Assembly (NCBI GenBank): GCA_013399015.1
Contig: VWZX01005788.1
Span: 2,043 to 66,042 of the forward strand
Direction: 5' to 3'
Length of the DNA: 64,000 nt
Source of the DNA: Galbula dea
Lineage: Eukaryota; Chordata; Aves; Piciformes; Galbulidae
A model generated the notes under the pieces. The model was given only the letters and a program-made list of their open reading frames with translations, ran no database searches and was not told where the DNA came from. How positions within the stretch are numbered: position 1 is the stretch's first letter; each line of letters opens with the position of its first letter. This document shows, piece after piece, positions 62,816 through 64,000 of this stretch. A program made the position numbers and the translations under genes.

Positions 62816-63330
62816 AACATTCTAACATGTTCCACACTGGTTTGAATTGTAACTTAAAAAAAAAGGAGAGAGAATAAAATACTGAAAAGATGTCTTGGAA
62901 TGTGGCCAGGGCATAATGATTTCAATTCTGAAGAAATCCAACAACCAATTACACTAAATTCAACATTTTCATGTAGTATAAGTTTAAAATCTCCTCTAAT
63001 CAAATAGGGAAACCCTTTTCCCCAATTATGCTATGGTTTTAGTTACCAGTAGGCCTCTAAAAATCTGTTTCTGCTTAAAACGAAACCCTGAAAGGTTCTA
63101 TTTACTCTATGTATGAAAAAGGGTTGAATCATACAATTATATATTTTAGAATACTAAAGCAATGTAAAAGAGACTAATCATGATCCCAAATTCAATTTTC
63201 AAACCTTTAATTGATCCCATCCCAAAGGTAACATTCTCTCTTAATTGCCATACTGAAATGGTTGCAATTACATAAAATAAAACTATTCACTGGTAACTGG
63301 AAAAAGTCTTCTCATTAACCAGATGATGGC
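62815..63330. promoter_or_regulatory. Possible conserved non-coding element, AT-rich
   Basis: Five hundred bases without a frame above 60 codons, AT-rich but not simple sequence. Cores include CCAATTACACTAAATTC near 62945, CCCCAATTATGCTATGG near 63020, GACTAATCATGATCCC near 63172 and CTTAATTGCCATAC near 63240. This is the right-hand counterpart of the other TAAT-rich candidates. Confidence 0.32.
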
Positions 63331-64000
63331 CAGCCTTGAAAATAGTTGATTGCAAAAGGATGCAACCACTTTGCTTGTATTTCCTTTTCTGGTTAAACTC
63401 TCCACATATGTTGAGTTTGTTCCAAAAAACCACACACACACAACAGCACATTGAAGATAGTAGCATGACGTGTGTCTGTCCTACCTTGTAGGAGGGAAGA
63501 AAAGGCCTAGAAGGTAAAGTGTCCTCAGTGCTGATCTGCTCTGTGGGCAGACATCAGAGATGTTCTGTGAGAAGGGAGTTCCCTTGGAGATGCTCTAAAC
63601 CCTTCTCTGAACAAACTCAGGAAACAATAAGGGGGAGCTTAATCCCCAGTTAAAACTGGCAGCTGTGCTACAGGATACACGTACATGGTCTTGCTCTTAT
63701 AGGTGTCACCCAAGGCAGGACTAGGAAAGGTTGGTGGCTTCTCTGTTTGTTTGGAAACCAAAGTAAATACTCATGTTTTTGTGGAGGTGACAGTAGGTGT
63801 TGGTGAAGCAAGAAGATTGGCAGCTTTTTAATTATTGCCAAGAGAGACTGAGCCACTCTCAATTTGATAGCAACACCTGTGCCACTTGGAACACTGCCTC
63901 TCTGGATGCAGAGATGGTGAAAATAGTTACAAGGTGCTTCACTACTATTCCTCTTATTATTCAGCTTCTGGAAGATCTAACTGTCTAGCAGAGATAAGCA
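63331..64000. other. Non-coding DNA with short (CA)n
   Basis: A short ACACACACACA run lies near 63431-63442. Open frames of about 64 codons on both strands have no domain. Confidence 0.45.

Noticed and set aside
1..64000. Endogenous retrovirus or LTR element
   Set aside because: No gag, pol or env-like frame and no pair of long terminal repeats was seen on either strand.

Overview
The window looks like a vertebrate, almost certainly bird, nuclear genome. It holds three fragments of CR1-type LINEs, which are the main avian retroposons. It also holds two very degraded pieces of a MIR/L2-tailed ancient SINE, many homopolymer and simple-sequence tracts, and no bacterial-style gene packing. I found no protein-coding exon, rRNA, tRNA or CRISPR array that I can support. 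All open frames are short and none shows a recognisable domain. The longest, 272 codons on the minus strand at 7560-8378, runs through a CR1 copy and G/C-rich low-complexity DNA. The 150-200-codon frames are caused by tandem repeats or GC-rich sequence.

The left part (about 1-13,000) is unusual. It has four GC/CpG-rich blocks (1-362, 6930-7200, 7600-7890, 11290-11620). It also has three long degenerate minisatellites (363-1045, 9115-9910, 10815-11290) and two short tandem arrays (7061-7102, 7923-8002). There is a G-quadruplex-capable stretch at 7707-7740 and two CR1 fragments in opposite orientations (2683-2880 plus, 8024-8300 minus). Near its right edge sits a cluster of CTCF-like motifs in divergent orientation: minus at 10056, 11388 and 11501, plus at 12945. 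Beyond it the sequence turns abruptly into AT-richer, CpG-poor DNA.

The remaining 50 kb (13,000-64,000) reads as a gene desert or a very long intron. It contains one ancient CR1 piece (15217-15740), a CTTCT pentanucleotide array (18391-18471), two MIR-like relics (34241-34370, 53326-53450) and a perfect 24-bp duplication (53125-53172). Several AT-rich stretches dense in homeodomain-type TAAT cores have the look of conserved non-coding elements. CpG islands next to a desert with possible enhancers is the usual layout around vertebrate developmental regulator genes, but the gene itself is not in this window and I do not name it.

The most interesting proposal is that the 10.0-13.0 kb segment is a chromatin boundary. 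The evidence is the divergent CTCF-like motifs, the adjoining minisatellites and the change in composition. This is inference from motif matching by eye.
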